A DNA stretch of 45,049 nucleotides from Candidatus Peregrinibacteria bacterium (GCA_016188705.1 JACPHH010000007.1:23025-68073); one strand, 5' to 3'; numbered from the stretch's first letter, positions 24,599 through 33,680 are shown. Numbers and translations are program-made. The notes: a model not told the origin generated them from the letters alone.

Positions 24599-25335
24599 AA
24601 TTCGTACTTTTGAGACATGGTGAAAGCCTCTGGAATAAAGAAAAAAAATTCACGGGTTGGACAGATATAGATCTCACGGAAAAGGGCATTGAAGAGGCAA
24701 AAATAGCAGGAAGGATGTTGAAAAAAGAAGGCATTCGATTCGACATCGCTTACACTTCATTTCTCAAACGAGCCATTCGCACGCTCAATTTCGCGCTTGA
24801 AGAAATGGATCAGCTTTGGATACCGGTTCTAAAAACATGGAGACTCAATGAAAGACACTACGGCGCGCTTCAGGGCGTAAGCAAGATTGAAATGACCGAA
24901 AAGCATGGGGAAGAACAAGTAAAAATATGGAGACGAAGCTATGATGTGCGGCCTCCGGCGCTCACGAAAGATGATGAACGATATGAGGGGAATGACCCGA
25001 GGTACGCGGATCTCAAGGAAAATGAGATACCGATGACCGAAAGTCTTAAGGACAGCGTCGCGCGATTTATGCCCTACTACAAAGAAGAAATATTTCCACA
25101 AGTGAAAAAACAAAAAACGATCTTGATTGCCGCGCATGGAAACAGTTTAAGAGCATTGGTAAAACATCTCGACAACATTGGAGACAATGAAATCGCTCAT
25201 GTAAATATTCCAACGGGCATACCACTAATCTACGAACTTGATGAACATGGAATCGCTCTCAAAAAATATTACCTTGGAGATCAAAAAGAGGTACAAAAAG
25301 CCATTCAAAATGTCGCGGCGCAGTGCAAATCATGA
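24592..25335 (+). CDS. gpmA: 2,3-bisphosphoglycerate-dependent phosphoglycerate mutase
   Basis: Glycolytic interconversion of 3- and 2-phosphoglycerate. From ATG 24592 the protein has 247 residues, the usual GpmA length. It begins [17 protein letters not shown] (phospho-His in RHG, residue 9), then [36 protein letters not shown], the RRSYDVRPP block and the second catalytic His in [15 protein letters not shown]. The frame is open 123 bp upstream to a GTG, but that extension is not part of the family; AAAGG about 6 bp before ATG 24592 may be a ribosome-binding site. Confidence 0.95.
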   Translation: MVKFVLLRHGESLWNKEKKFTGWTDIDLTEKGIEEAKIAGRMLKKEGIRFDIAYTSFLKRAIRTLNFALEEMDQLWIPVLKTWRLNERHYGALQGVSKIEMTEKHGEEQVKIWRRSYDVRPPALTKDDERYEGNDPRYADLKENEIPMTESLKDSVARFMPYYKEEIFPQVKKQKTILIAAHGNSLRALVKHLDNIGDNEIAHVNIPTGIPLIYELDEHGIALKKYYLGDQKEVQKAIQNVAAQCKS

Positions 25336-25388
25336 GTAAGGCATTCATATTCTGATAGCTCCTCAAACATAATATGTAAAAAATTCCT

Positions 25389-26261
25389 TTGAAAAAAATA
25401 GTATTTTCCGACATTGATGGCACTCTCGCGCATTATCCTAAGCATTTCGAAGATTTTGCGGAAATTATCGAAAGAGATGAGTCGACGCGTACCGCCATAT
25501 ATCGCGATAAAAATTCAGGAGAAGAACGTCTGTGCAATATACTGCCGTCATCAACGGGTTTGGGTGATGCCTATATTTCAAAAAAAACCATCGAACTTAT
25601 TGACGAATTTCGACGCGAAGGCATGCTTTTCGCGCTGGTGAGCGGCATGAGGAAATCCACCTACAAAATGAGGATTCCGCTGCTTCCTGAAGCCGATTTT
25701 GGCATTGTCGAAAATGGCGGAATAATCTACGAAAAAAATGAACTCGACCGAAAATGGCCAATGCGTTTTCTGCATGTAACGGGGCCGATCGAAACGGAAA
25801 AAGCGCCCGAGGAAAGGGAAGGACTTCTCTGGGATTTGTATAGAAAACTGAAAAAAAAAGGTTTTGATGTCGACGCGAGAGATTATTCAGCCTGCGTTCG
25901 AGTCAGTCTGAAAAATGCAGAAGAAAACAATCTTTTAAAAAATATATGTATTGATCTTCCTCGTGATATCTCAGCGGCAAGAAATTTGGGAAAAGTGGAT
26001 TTTTATCCTCAAAATTCGGGAAAAGGAAACGCCGTACGTTACATCATGGAAAAAGAACATATAAAAAAAGAAGAAAGTATTGCGCTTTTTGATGATGACA
26101 ACGACTTGCCTATGGCAGAAGCCGTGGGAACAGCAATGCTTCCTGGCATATCACATGAATCCGTCCATTTAGCCTTGAAAAAGCATCCCGATTGGATTAT
26201 TTCAAAAAATAAAGGAATTCTCGGCACTGAAGAAATTTTAAAAATTGTAAGCGAATTGTAA
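25389..26261 (+). CDS. HAD-superfamily (Cof-type) phosphatase
   Basis: The 290-residue protein has HAD motif I DIDGT (8-12, nucleophile D8 and D10), motif II VSGM, a type IIB cap region (about 95-195), the motif III Lys in LGKVDFYPQNSGKGNAV, and motif IV FDDDNDLPM. The motif order and cap position fit Cof/sucrose-phosphatase-like sugar-phosphate phosphatases. The substrate is not inferable. Translation appears to start at TTG (25389), directly in front of KKIVFSDID. It is followed 11 bp later by a palindromic element. Confidence 0.82.
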   Translation: MKKIVFSDIDGTLAHYPKHFEDFAEIIERDESTRTAIYRDKNSGEERLCNILPSSTGLGDAYISKKTIELIDEFRREGMLFALVSGMRKSTYKMRIPLLPEADFGIVENGGIIYEKNELDRKWPMRFLHVTGPIETEKAPEEREGLLWDLYRKLKKKGFDVDARDYSACVRVSLKNAEENNLLKNICIDLPRDISAARNLGKVDFYPQNSGKGNAVRYIMEKEHIKKEESIALFDDDNDLPMAEAVGTAMLPGISHESVHLALKKHPDWIISKNKGILGTEEILKIVSEL

Positions 26262-26271
26262 AAAAGGTAAC

Positions 26272-26390
26272 TGCTCATCGCTGTTGCTTTTTATTCAGAT
26301 AAAAGAGGGCGAGGACTCCCATTTGAGCGCATAGCGAAGCGTAGCGAAAATGGAGTCCCCGCCCTCTTTTTTAAAAAAAAGCGGTGGGCA
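26272..26390. repeat. 120-bp palindromic element, copy 2
   Basis: Outer ends TGCTCATCGCTGTTGC and GCGGTGGGCA form an inverted repeat. The core hairpin AGAGGGCGAGGACTCCCATT pairs with AATGGAGTCCCCGCCCTCT, and the loop matches copy 1. The flanking halves are in the opposite order to copy 1. The stem ends CCCTCTTTTTT, so after the HAD gene it could also act as an intrinsic terminator. Confidence 0.88.
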
Positions 26391-26406
26391 AATACAAAAA
26401 AAGAAA

Positions 26407-26435
26407 TTTACTGTCGAAGGAAGCTATGCTATACT
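26407..26435 (+). promoter_or_regulatory. Candidate promoter for xfp-ndh
   Basis: TTTACT (26407-26412), 17-bp spacer, TATACT (26430-26435). A start site near 26442 would leave a leader of only about a dozen bases before ATG 26455, with no Shine-Dalgarno site. Confidence 0.5.
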
Positions 26436-26454
26436 TATATGATAAAAAATAGCT

Positions 26455-28902
26455 ATGCTTTCGCAAAAACAAGCACTTCAATCAATCAAAAAATACCTCC
26501 GTCTGGCTGACTACCTTGGAGTGGCCCAACTTTATTTAAAAGACAATTTTCTCTTAAGAGAAAGCCTGAAACCTGAACACATCAAGGATCGGGTACTCGG
26601 TCACTGGGGTACGGTTCCTGGACTCAATCTCATCTACGCGAATCTCAATTATCTCGTAAAAAAGCATGACACTGAAGTGCTCATGATTGCCGGACCTGGT
26701 CATGGAGCTCCGGCGATTCTGGCGAACCTTTTTCTCGAAGGCACACTTCACGAATTTTACAAGCCGCGTTTTGAAGTGAATGCCAAAGGCATGGGTGAAA
26801 TCATCAAAGATTTTAGCTGGCCGCATACAAAATTTCCGAGCCACGTAACGCCGGCAGTTCCTGGTTCGATTCTTGAGGGGGGAGAGCTCGGCTACAGCCT
26901 TTCGACCGCGTTTGGAGCGGCATTTGATAATCCGAACCTCATTGTCGCGGTGGCGGTTGGAGATGGCGAATCGGAAACAGGCCCGCTTGCTACGGCTTGG
27001 CACAGTAATAAATTTCTCAATCCAAAAACATCAGGAGCCGTTCTTCCGATTGTTCACATTAACGGCTACAAAATATCCAACCCTACGATTTACGGAACCA
27101 TGAGCGATGAAGAGCTGACGCGCCTTTTTTTAGGATATGGATATGAACCCATGATCGTGAATGAACCGAATCTTGAGAAAAAGATGATGGAGACGATGGA
27201 AAAAGCTTACATGAGTATTAAAAAAATACAAAAAATGGCACGAAGCGGAAAAAATATAATGAAACCGCGTTTTCCAGTTATTTTGCTCCGTTCTCCTAAG
27301 GGCTGGAAAGGCATTCATGCGTTTGCCGGCCATCTTATAGAAGGATCATTTCACGCTCACGGCGTGCCCATTGAAGATCCGAAAAAAAATCCAAAAGCGC
27401 TGAAGGCTATTGAAAATTGGCTCAGAAGTTATCATATCGAAGAACTTATAAATGAGAACGGAAAGCCAAAAAAAGACATTATGGAATGTGTGCCGATGGG
27501 CGCGTTGCGTATCGGAATGAATAAACATGCCATTGGAGGAACTCTTCTCAAGGAGCTGAAACTCCCTGACCTTAAAAAATATGCAGTAAAACTCAATCAA
27601 GGAATTTTAAGAAAAACGAATAACGAAAAAATGAGAAAAAAAACGTTGAACGACGGCGAAGGAGTATCAGAATATTCGGAAAAGAGAGGGAGAGTTTTTG
27701 CAAGCAGCATGGAGCAAGGAGCCGAAATATTGAAAAGTATTTTCACGCTCAATCCTGAAAATTTTAGAATCATGTGCCCTGACGAAATTGAGTCGAATAA
27801 ACTTGGAAAAATATTCGAAGCCACAAAAAGAGGCTACATGTGGCCAATAAAAAAAACAGACGAAAATATCGCGCCCGAAGGAAGAGTTATGGAAATGCTG
27901 AGCGAGCACACGCTTCAAGGTTGGCTTCAGGGCTATGTTCTCACGGGACGTCATGGTATTTTTGTGAGTTATGAGGCGTTTACAACGATCATTACAAGCA
28001 TGGTTGATCAGTACGCCAAGTTTTTAAAGCAGAGTTTTCACGTAAATTGGCGCAAGCCTTTGGCAAGCGCGGTATATCTTCTTTCGAGCGTGGGATGGAG
28101 GCAGGAGCACAACGGATATTCGCACCAAAATCCTGGTTTCATAAGTAATATTTTGCAAAAACACGGTGAATTTTGCCAACTGTATTTTCCGCCCGACGCG
28201 AATAGTCTTCTCATGGCGTTTGAAGAAACCCTCAAAAGACGAGACGCCATTTGTGTTATTGTGGCGGAAAAGCGAAAACTTCCACAGTGGTTGACTCTTG
28301 AGGAAGCGCGGGAGCAAGCAAAAAAAGGCATTGGCATTTGGGAATGGGCTACGGGAAAAGAAGCAAGTAAAAATCCCGATGTAGTCCTCGCTTCAGCCGG
28401 TGATAATATGACTGAAGAAGCCATGTCCGCGGTGAAAATTTGTCATGAGCTCGTGCCGGAAATTAAAATCCGTTACGTAAACATTTCCGAGCTCACATCG
28501 CTCTGCGTCGGCGATTTTTGTCCCAGAAAAACATCCTGTACCACCGAAAGAGAGATGCATCAATATTTTACAAAAGATAAACCTGTGGTTTTCGCATACC
28601 ACGGATATAAAAATGATATCGAACATATTCTTTGGGATTATGGAACTTCGCGTCGTTTTAGCATTCATGGCTACGAAGAAAAAGGCTCAACGACAACGCC
28701 TTTCGACCTTAAAATTCTCAACGGAGTAAGCTGTTATCACCTCGCCCTCGACATCATTGAGCAAGCGGCGAAAACGAAAAAAATATCCATCAAAAAAAGA
28801 GACGCTCTCAAAAAAAGCATCTTGCGAAAAATTGAAGAACATCATCAGTATATTTGCAAGCACGGCGATGACCCTGAAGAAATAAAAAACACTCGATGGT
28901 AA
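26455..28902 (+). CDS. xfp: Xylulose-5-P/fructose-6-P phosphoketolase
   Basis: A thiamine-diphosphate enzyme splitting xylulose 5-P or fructose 6-P with phosphate to acetyl-P plus glyceraldehyde 3-P or erythrose 4-P. The 815-residue protein has the XFP hallmarks: LGHWGT, IAGPGHGAP (78-86), LEGGELGYSLSTAFGA, the ThDP/metal motif GDGESETGPLATAW (169-182), HINGYKI, FVSYEAF and QEHNGYSHQNPGF. Length is typical. Acetyl-phosphate could feed acetate kinase for ATP; no such gene is in the window. The stop overlaps the start of the NADH dehydrogenase gene by 7 bp. Confidence 0.97.
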   Translation: MLSQKQALQSIKKYLRLADYLGVAQLYLKDNFLLRESLKPEHIKDRVLGHWGTVPGLNLIYANLNYLVKKHDTEVLMIAGPGHGAPAILANLFLEGTLHEFYKPRFEVNAKGMGEIIKDFSWPHTKFPSHVTPAVPGSILEGGELGYSLSTAFGAAFDNPNLIVAVAVGDGESETGPLATAWHSNKFLNPKTSGAVLPIVHINGYKISNPTIYGTMSDEELTRLFLGYGYEPMIVNEPNLEKKMMETMEKAYMSIKKIQKMARSGKNIMKPRFPVILLRSPKGWKGIHAFAGHLIEGSFHAHGVPIEDPKKNPKALKAIENWLRSYHIEELINENGKPKKDIMECVPMGALRIGMNKHAIGGTLLKELKLPDLKKYAVKLNQGILRKTNNEKMRKKTLNDGEGVSEYSEKRGRVFASSMEQGAEILKSIFTLNPENFRIMCPDEIESNKLGKIFEATKRGYMWPIKKTDENIAPEGRVMEMLSEHTLQGWLQGYVLTGRHGIFVSYEAFTTIITSMVDQYAKFLKQSFHVNWRKPLASAVYLLSSVGWRQEHNGYSHQNPGFISNILQKHGEFCQLYFPPDANSLLMAFEETLKRRDAICVIVAEKRKLPQWLTLEEAREQAKKGIGIWEWATGKEASKNPDVVLASAGDNMTEEAMSAVKICHELVPEIKIRYVNISELTSLCVGDFCPRKTSCTTEREMHQYFTKDKPVVFAYHGYKNDIEHILWDYGTSRRFSIHGYEEKGSTTTPFDLKILNGVSCYHLALDIIEQAAKTKKISIKKRDALKKSILRKIEEHHQYICKHGDDPEEIKNTRW

Positions 28903-30275
28903 AAAATATCGTCATTTTGGGAGCGGGATTTGCTGGCATTCGAGTCGCGCGGGAACTTTCCAAAAAAATCCATGACAAACAATATGCCATTGTGCTTGTC
29001 GACAAAGCGGATATTCACATGTATACGCCGGATTTGTATGAGGTGGCTTCTTCATTTCATAAACGCATAACGAAAACTTGTTTGACGCGCCTTCGGAGTA
29101 CCGTTGCCATTCCCGTCAGAAAAATTATTGCCAAAAGACCCATTGTTTTCATTCATGATGAAGTTGTGGACATTGATCCGAAAAATCATCAGGTGAAACT
29201 AAAAAAAGAAGGGAAAATAAACTATGAAATACTCGTAGTGGCTCTTGGGAGCGTAACGAATTATTGTGGCATACAGGGAATGGAAAAAAACTCATTCTCC
29301 ATGAAGAACGTGAAAGATGCCCTCAAAATCAATTGTGAATTGGATCAATTGGTACAAAAACACCAGAAAGAGAAAAAAAAATTAGTGATAACAATTGGAG
29401 GAGGTGGAGCTTGCGGCGTCGAGACCGCGGCGGAATTGGTGGGCTCATTGCGAAAACTCGAAAAAAAGTATAATTATCCTCGGGAAAAACTTATAATACG
29501 GCTTATTGAAGGTTCGGACGTACTTGCGGGACTCAAAGAAAAGGGAACGCGCTGTATAAAAAAGAGATTTCAGAATTTAGGAATGGAAGTCTTTATGAAT
29601 ACGAAGATTCTAAAGGTAAACAAAAAAAATATTGTAGGAACTTTCGTAAAACTTCATTGCGACGGGAAAATGAGTCATTTTTTCGAGATGCAAAACCGAG
29701 CCGGCAAAGGCGTATCAGATAACAATACTTCGAGAAGGTTCGGCAAAACAGTTCGGGAAAAAGGTCATTTTTTCGAACTTCCTGTATGTTCAATGAATTA
29801 TGATATGCTTATCTGGACAGGCGGTGTCATGGTGAATCCGCTCATTCAGAAAATTTTTGGTGAAAAAAATCTGAAAGGCGCGATACAAACAAATACATTT
29901 TTACAATCCGTACGATTTCCTTCGGTTTTTGCCGCAGGCGATAATGCGTATGTGGAAAATTCGTTTCATACAGGAAATCGTTTGCCGATGCTGGCTCAAA
30001 TCGCTTTGCATGAGGGAACGGCTATCGCGAAAAATATTATTCGGCGCATTCATGGAAAATCACTTTTGCCTTACATGCCAAAGGAAGCAATATGTCTTAT
30101 TCCAATCGGCGGTAAAGATGCTCTTTTTTCTTTTAAAAAACATGTGTTTACCGGCGCGTTTTTTTGGTGGCTGAGACGGCTCGTTTCGTTAAAATATTAT
30201 CTCGAAATTCTTCCGCTCAAATATGCTTTCCATATGTGGGTGCGGGGCGCTGAAATTTTTACAGAAAACGATTAA
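28896..30275 (+). CDS. Type II NADH dehydrogenase-like FAD oxidoreductase
   Basis: The protein has 459 residues. The FAD-binding fold opens with IVILGAGFAGIRVARELS (5-22). A second dinucleotide fold has ITIGGGGACGVETAAELVG, followed by the FAD motif FAAGDNAY. The C-terminus carries an amphipathic/hydrophobic stretch (FFWWLRRLVSLKYYLEILPLKYAFHMWV) expected for peripheral membrane attachment. Such enzymes oxidise NADH with quinone or another acceptor without pumping protons. Translational coupling to xfp suggests a joint role in redox balance of carbohydrate breakdown (inference). A region of about 80 residues in the middle (NIVGTFVKLHCDGK to FFELPVCSM) is longer than in many relatives. Confidence 0.87.
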   Translation: MVKNIVILGAGFAGIRVARELSKKIHDKQYAIVLVDKADIHMYTPDLYEVASSFHKRITKTCLTRLRSTVAIPVRKIIAKRPIVFIHDEVVDIDPKNHQVKLKKEGKINYEILVVALGSVTNYCGIQGMEKNSFSMKNVKDALKINCELDQLVQKHQKEKKKLVITIGGGGACGVETAAELVGSLRKLEKKYNYPREKLIIRLIEGSDVLAGLKEKGTRCIKKRFQNLGMEVFMNTKILKVNKKNIVGTFVKLHCDGKMSHFFEMQNRAGKGVSDNNTSRRFGKTVREKGHFFELPVCSMNYDMLIWTGGVMVNPLIQKIFGEKNLKGAIQTNTFLQSVRFPSVFAAGDNAYVENSFHTGNRLPMLAQIALHEGTAIAKNIIRRIHGKSLLPYMPKEAICLIPIGGKDALFSFKKHVFTGAFFWWLRRLVSLKYYLEILPLKYAFHMWVRGAEIFTEND

Positions 30276-30294
30276 GAATTTATCCATGAATAGG

Positions 30295-30391
30295 AATTCG
30301 TCACGAAATCTGCAAATTTTGAGCGAAAACATTGAAATTCGCGATGAAAACATCTCAGAAAATGGATTCGCGGTTTCTATGAAAGAATTCC
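30295..30391. repeat. Palindromic repeat copy overlapping the ureohydrolase 3' end
   Basis: Ends GGAATTC and GAATTCC are inverted. The interior ACGAAATCTGCAAATTTTGA, then GCGAAAAC and CATCTCAGAAAA, follows the order of the TTTA-type elements (CGAAATTTTACCATTTCGAG, CGTATCAGATAAA). It lies between convergent genes, and its right arm encodes the last ureohydrolase codons (RGILS). Confidence 0.5.
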
Positions 30392-31459
30392 GCGGGATTT
30401 TGCCATAAATCCGCAAAGTTTATACAGAATCCGCGCGCCGACATTGCCATCCCAATCATCATTATTTTGTGAGACTTCGCAGAGATCAAAGCCAATAATC
30501 ACCTTCCCGCTTTCCGCGAGAAGCGAAAGAAGGTAGAGCGATTCCTCAAACTGAAGCCCGCCCGGAACAGGAGTGCCTGTATGAGGGCAAAGAGCATGAA
30601 CAAAAACATCGATATCAAAGCTGACATGCACATATTTCGGTAAGCGTCGGATAATATCTTCGCAAATTTTTTTCCATGTTTTTCCTTCATACAGGGATTT
30701 TTTCATGTCCAAATTTGTAAAAACATCCACGCGGTTTTTATTTTTTTTCACAATGCGTAATTCTTCTTCGCAAAAATCGCGAATTCCCACTTGCGCCAAT
30801 TTCTGCACTTGTCGAAGTTTTAAGGTGTTATACATAATGGAGGCATGCGAAAATTCAAAACCTTCGTAGGCTTTTCGCAAATCCATGTGCGCGTCGAAAT
30901 GAAGGATGCCAAAATCGTTATAGCGTTCACTGAGAGCTTGATAAAATCCGAGCGGAACACTGTGTTCTCCGCCCAAAACCCCAACAAGTTTTTTTTGATT
31001 GAGAAGGTTTTTCGTTTGAGAATATACCCACTCATTCATTTCTTTGCACGCCTGATTCAACGTGTCTAAAGTGGTTTGAATGGGTCGATTTTTGCTTACG
31101 TCTCCGCCTTTTTCAAGAAAGCGGATATATTGAGCGGTTTTTTTACGAAGCAGATCATTTTTTTTCGTCAAATCCGATGAAATTTTTTTCATAAAAATGC
31201 CTTTTTTCCACAGATCGGGAAATTCGGGATCATAAAAATCAATTTGAGGAGATGCCTTGAAAATGGCTTCCGGCCCGCGAGCCGTCCCGATACCGTAACT
31301 TGCTGTCACTTCCCAAGGAACGGGCAAAATAACAATGTCAGCTTCTTCTTCGCTAAAAGGGAGTCCATAGATATTCATGCCGATTTTTCCGATTTCGTTC
31401 GGATTAAAATGGCGTATTTTTTCAGATTTTGAATGAGAAATTTTTTGAGGAAGAGTCAT
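30377..31459 (-). CDS. Ureohydrolase (agmatinase/arginase family)
   Basis: Hydrolyses a guanidino compound, releasing urea, at a binuclear Mn centre. The 360-residue protein keeps every metal ligand motif: GGEHS (H166), FDAHMD (D189, H191, D193) and SFDIDVF (D282, D284), plus the conserved GTPVPGGL. The third block reads DIDVFVHALCPHTGTP where the family has DIDxLDPAFAPGTGTP; the DP pair is replaced. An extra segment of about 60 residues (80-145) precedes GGEHS. Substrate (agmatine, arginine or other) cannot be decided by eye. The start may be M1 or M28. Convergent with ndh. Confidence 0.85.
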   Translation of the reverse strand: MTLPQKISHSKSEKIRHFNPNEIGKIGMNIYGLPFSEEEADIVILPVPWEVTASYGIGTARGPEAIFKASPQIDFYDPEFPDLWKKGIFMKKISSDLTKKNDLLRKKTAQYIRFLEKGGDVSKNRPIQTTLDTLNQACKEMNEWVYSQTKNLLNQKKLVGVLGGEHSVPLGFYQALSERYNDFGILHFDAHMDLRKAYEGFEFSHASIMYNTLKLRQVQKLAQVGIRDFCEEELRIVKKNKNRVDVFTNLDMKKSLYEGKTWKKICEDIIRRLPKYVHVSFDIDVFVHALCPHTGTPVPGGLQFEESLYLLSLLAESGKVIIGFDLCEVSQNNDDWDGNVGARILYKLCGFMAKSRGILS

Positions 31460-31532
31460 GCGCGAAATAAAAAAAATGGGAAAAATTATTATTTACAACC
31501 AACCATTTGAAAAAATAGTCGAATTTTACTAT

Positions 31533-31563
31533 ATGCGGTAATTAAGTATATGTATCAGAATTT
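31533..31563. repeat. Decayed end of a TTTA-type repeat
   Basis: GCGGTAATTAAGTATATGTA, then TCAGAATTT, resembles GCGGTAGTAAGCATATATAT, then CAGGGTTT, at the SLH gene start. Only one arm is seen. Confidence 0.35.
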
Positions 31564-31568
31564 TTTTA

Positions 31569-32258
31569 TTACTCTCCTGAATAATCCACAACCATAACGG
31601 TTTTCATGGTGATAGTACGAAGAGGACGATCTTGAGGAGAAACCGGCATGGCGGCAATCGCTTCCACAACTTTCAAACCTTCAAAAACCTGTCCAAATAC
31701 GCTGTGTTTGCCATCGAGCCAATGAGTGCCTTCTTTATTTTGAACGATAAAAAATTGGCTTCCTGTTGTATTTGGCTCATTCGTTTTGGCCATGGAAAGC
31801 GCTCCATAGACGTGAGAAAGCTGCGGATCAAATTCTTCGGCAATGGTCGTGCCAGGACCTTTATAGCTGTATCCTCCGGTTCCATCGCCTTTGGGATCTC
31901 CGCCCTGAATCATAAAATCTTTAATAACGCGGTGAAACGTAAGATTGTTATAAAATCCTTGATTGGCCAATGTTTCAAAATTTTTCACGGTTTCGGACAC
32001 ATTCAAAGGAAAAAGTTTTATTTTGATCGTTCCAAAATCCGTCACGAAAACCGCGATTTTGTCGCCTTTTTTAGGGCAGGAAGTTTGAAAAATTGAATCA
32101 TCGCAGGTGATATCGTTCGTTTCTTTTTGAATGACGGGTTCCGTCGGAGTCGGTACATTCTTGGTAGTGTTGGAGTTTTGACTACAGCCATTAAAGAGAA
32201 ATAAGAGTGACATAAAAATGATAAAAAAAGTGAATCGAAAATTGTGTGAAGTATGCAT
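31569..32258 (-). CDS. Cyclophilin-type peptidyl-prolyl isomerase lipoprotein
   Basis: The 229-residue protein starts with a lipoprotein signal: MHTSHNFRFTFFIIFMSLLF, then LFNGC (lipobox Cys at about 25). After a Thr/Pro/Asn linker, the bacterial cyclophilin domain covers about 68-226: GTIKIKLFPLNVSETVKNFE, FYNNLTFHRVIKDFMIQGGD (catalytic R in FHRV), GALSMAKT, SGSQFFIV-like GSQFFIVQN and HSVFGQVFEGLKVV. It probably assists folding of surface or secreted proteins outside the membrane, anchored by lipid. Single gene. Confidence 0.92.
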   Translation of the reverse strand: MHTSHNFRFTFFIIFMSLLFLFNGCSQNSNTTKNVPTPTEPVIQKETNDITCDDSIFQTSCPKKGDKIAVFVTDFGTIKIKLFPLNVSETVKNFETLANQGFYNNLTFHRVIKDFMIQGGDPKGDGTGGYSYKGPGTTIAEEFDPQLSHVYGALSMAKTNEPNTTGSQFFIVQNKEGTHWLDGKHSVFGQVFEGLKVVEAIAAMPVSPQDRPLRTITMKTVMVVDYSGE

Positions 32259-32499
32259 ATTTATATATTTTTAAAGACATTTTCAATATAGAGAAAAAAA
32301 GTTCTCAAATCAATTGTACTTGAGATCATACGTTTTTCCCTTTGAAAAAATATGCTGGCAGGAGGGAGTTCGGAGCGAGTACCGCAGGCTGGTTTTCAAA
32401 AAGAGGCAGAGTCCCGGCGCCACTGAACGAAGAGTAACAGTTCTTAAGTACGAGTAATGCTCTTTGAAGAATAATGAAAGAGCATTACAATGAGAGTGC

Positions 32500-32740
32500 T
32501 TTAAGAAAATCCTGATAAATATGCTTACTACTCTATTTTTCATGACGAAATCATATTTAGGAACCTCTGAAAAACGTAACTTCGTAACGAAATTTTACCA
32601 TTTCGAGCGAAAAATGTGAAAAGCGACGAAGGCGTATCAGATAAAATACGTTGAGGAGCTTTGAACATTTTGCAGCCGACATGGTAAAATTGCAGTAGAT
32701 GGTACGTTTTTCAGAGGTTCCTTTATCAGGGCTTCCTAAA
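32500..32740. mobile_element. Shortened TTTA-type palindromic element carrying a nested insertion
   Basis: Outer element: left end GAAAATCCTGATAAATATG at 32505, then GCTTACTACTCTATTTTTCA, TGACGAAATCATATTTA, and after the nested element TCAGGGCTTCC ending at 32736. Without the insertion it is about 67 bp and reads as an internally deleted, inverted form of the 11374-11537 element. The rest of the 32259-32747 gap is AT-rich flank plus a GC-richer stretch (32350-32450) with no gene seen. Confidence 0.8.
32560..32721. mobile_element. Nested palindromic element with TTTA target duplication
   Basis: 162 bp, with termini GGAACCTCTGAAAAACGTA and TACGTTTTTCAGAGGTTCC as perfect inverted repeats. They are flanked by TTTA at 32556-32559 and 32722-32725. 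The core shares TTCGAGCGAAAA, GACGAAGGCGTATCAG and TGAGGAGCTTTGAA with the 11374-11537 element, but the terminal sequences differ. No coding capacity. Confidence 0.87.
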
Positions 32741-32747
32741 ATTAACC

Positions 32748-33680
32748 ATGCTTTATAATTGGCACATTATCGGTCATGCGAAAACGCTCGAAGCGCTTGA
32801 AAGTGAGTTGCGAAACAAAAATATCAGTCACGCCTATCTTTTCGCGGGTCCTGAAGAAATTGGAAAATATGCCGTTGCTCAAACATTCGCGGGAATTCTG
32901 CAGTGTCAAAATAATTTTTGCCATACCTGCCCGACGTGTATTCAGGTCAAAAAAGGCCATCACTACGACACCATTGAAATGCTCGACGACGGAACATCCA
33001 TAAAAATTGAAACTATCCGCGAAGTCATTGCGAAACTCCATTTAAGCGCGCAGAGCGTTTATAAAATTCTTCTGCTCCAAAATATTGAACGGCTGACTGC
33101 GGAAGCCGCGAATTGTCTCTTGAAAACATTGGAAGAACCGCCTCCAAAAACCCTTTTTCTGCTCACGACGAGCAATCTTCGAGTCGTGAAAAGCACAATC
33201 CTTTCGAGAGTGAGGATTCATTCATTTCGACTCGTTTCAAAAAATATTCTTTATAATGAATTGCGGAAGCGTTACGGAGAAGTGCCGGAAAAAACACTTT
33301 TGAAAATCATTTCTTTCGCATTGGGAAAGCCTGGCAAAGCGCTTAAGCTCATTAATGATTCTGAGCTTTTGCAATGGTATGAAAATACGTATAATGATAT
33401 CGAAATTTTTTTAAAAACTCCAAATATAACAAAACAATTTTCTTATATAGACAGGCTTATAAAAGACGAAAAACAGACAATGCTTTTTTTGGATATAGCG
33501 CTTCACTTTCTGAGAAATCTCATGTTGAAGGGCATGGAAAAACCTGAAGTACTCGAGACGTTTCAGAAAAGCATTCCTTTTCTTGCTGATTTGATACGGG
33601 AGGCGCAAAAAACAAAAGAACTTATTGGAAAAAATGTAAATATGAAACTCGCGTGTGAAAATTTTATGCTCAAATTCTAG
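32748..33680 (+). CDS. holB: DNA polymerase III delta-prime subunit
   Basis: A clamp-loader subunit. The 310-residue protein begins WHIIGHAKTLEALESEL and SHAYLFAGP. The Walker-A site is degenerate (GPEEIGKYA, 34-42, lacking GK-T/S), as expected for the non-hydrolysing delta-prime. A zinc site is visible at C53, C58, C61 and C64 (CQNNFCHTCPTC). KILLLQNIERLTAEAANCLLKTLEEPP and LLTTSNLRVVKSTILSRVRI are the sensor regions of the family. It is followed by ricT, the conserved holB-yaaT order of Firmicutes and others. The start is 12 bp after a mobile element. Confidence 0.9.
   Translation: MLYNWHIIGHAKTLEALESELRNKNISHAYLFAGPEEIGKYAVAQTFAGILQCQNNFCHTCPTCIQVKKGHHYDTIEMLDDGTSIKIETIREVIAKLHLSAQSVYKILLLQNIERLTAEAANCLLKTLEEPPPKTLFLLTTSNLRVVKSTILSRVRIHSFRLVSKNILYNELRKRYGEVPEKTLLKIISFALGKPGKALKLINDSELLQWYENTYNDIEIFLKTPNITKQFSYIDRLIKDEKQTMLFLDIALHFLRNLMLKGMEKPEVLETFQKSIPFLADLIREAQKTKELIGKNVNMKLACENFMLKF

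Noticed and set aside
32310-32543. 77-codon minus-strand frame in the cyclophilin-holB gap
   Set aside because: It runs into the mobile element and has no recognisable motif or gene context.
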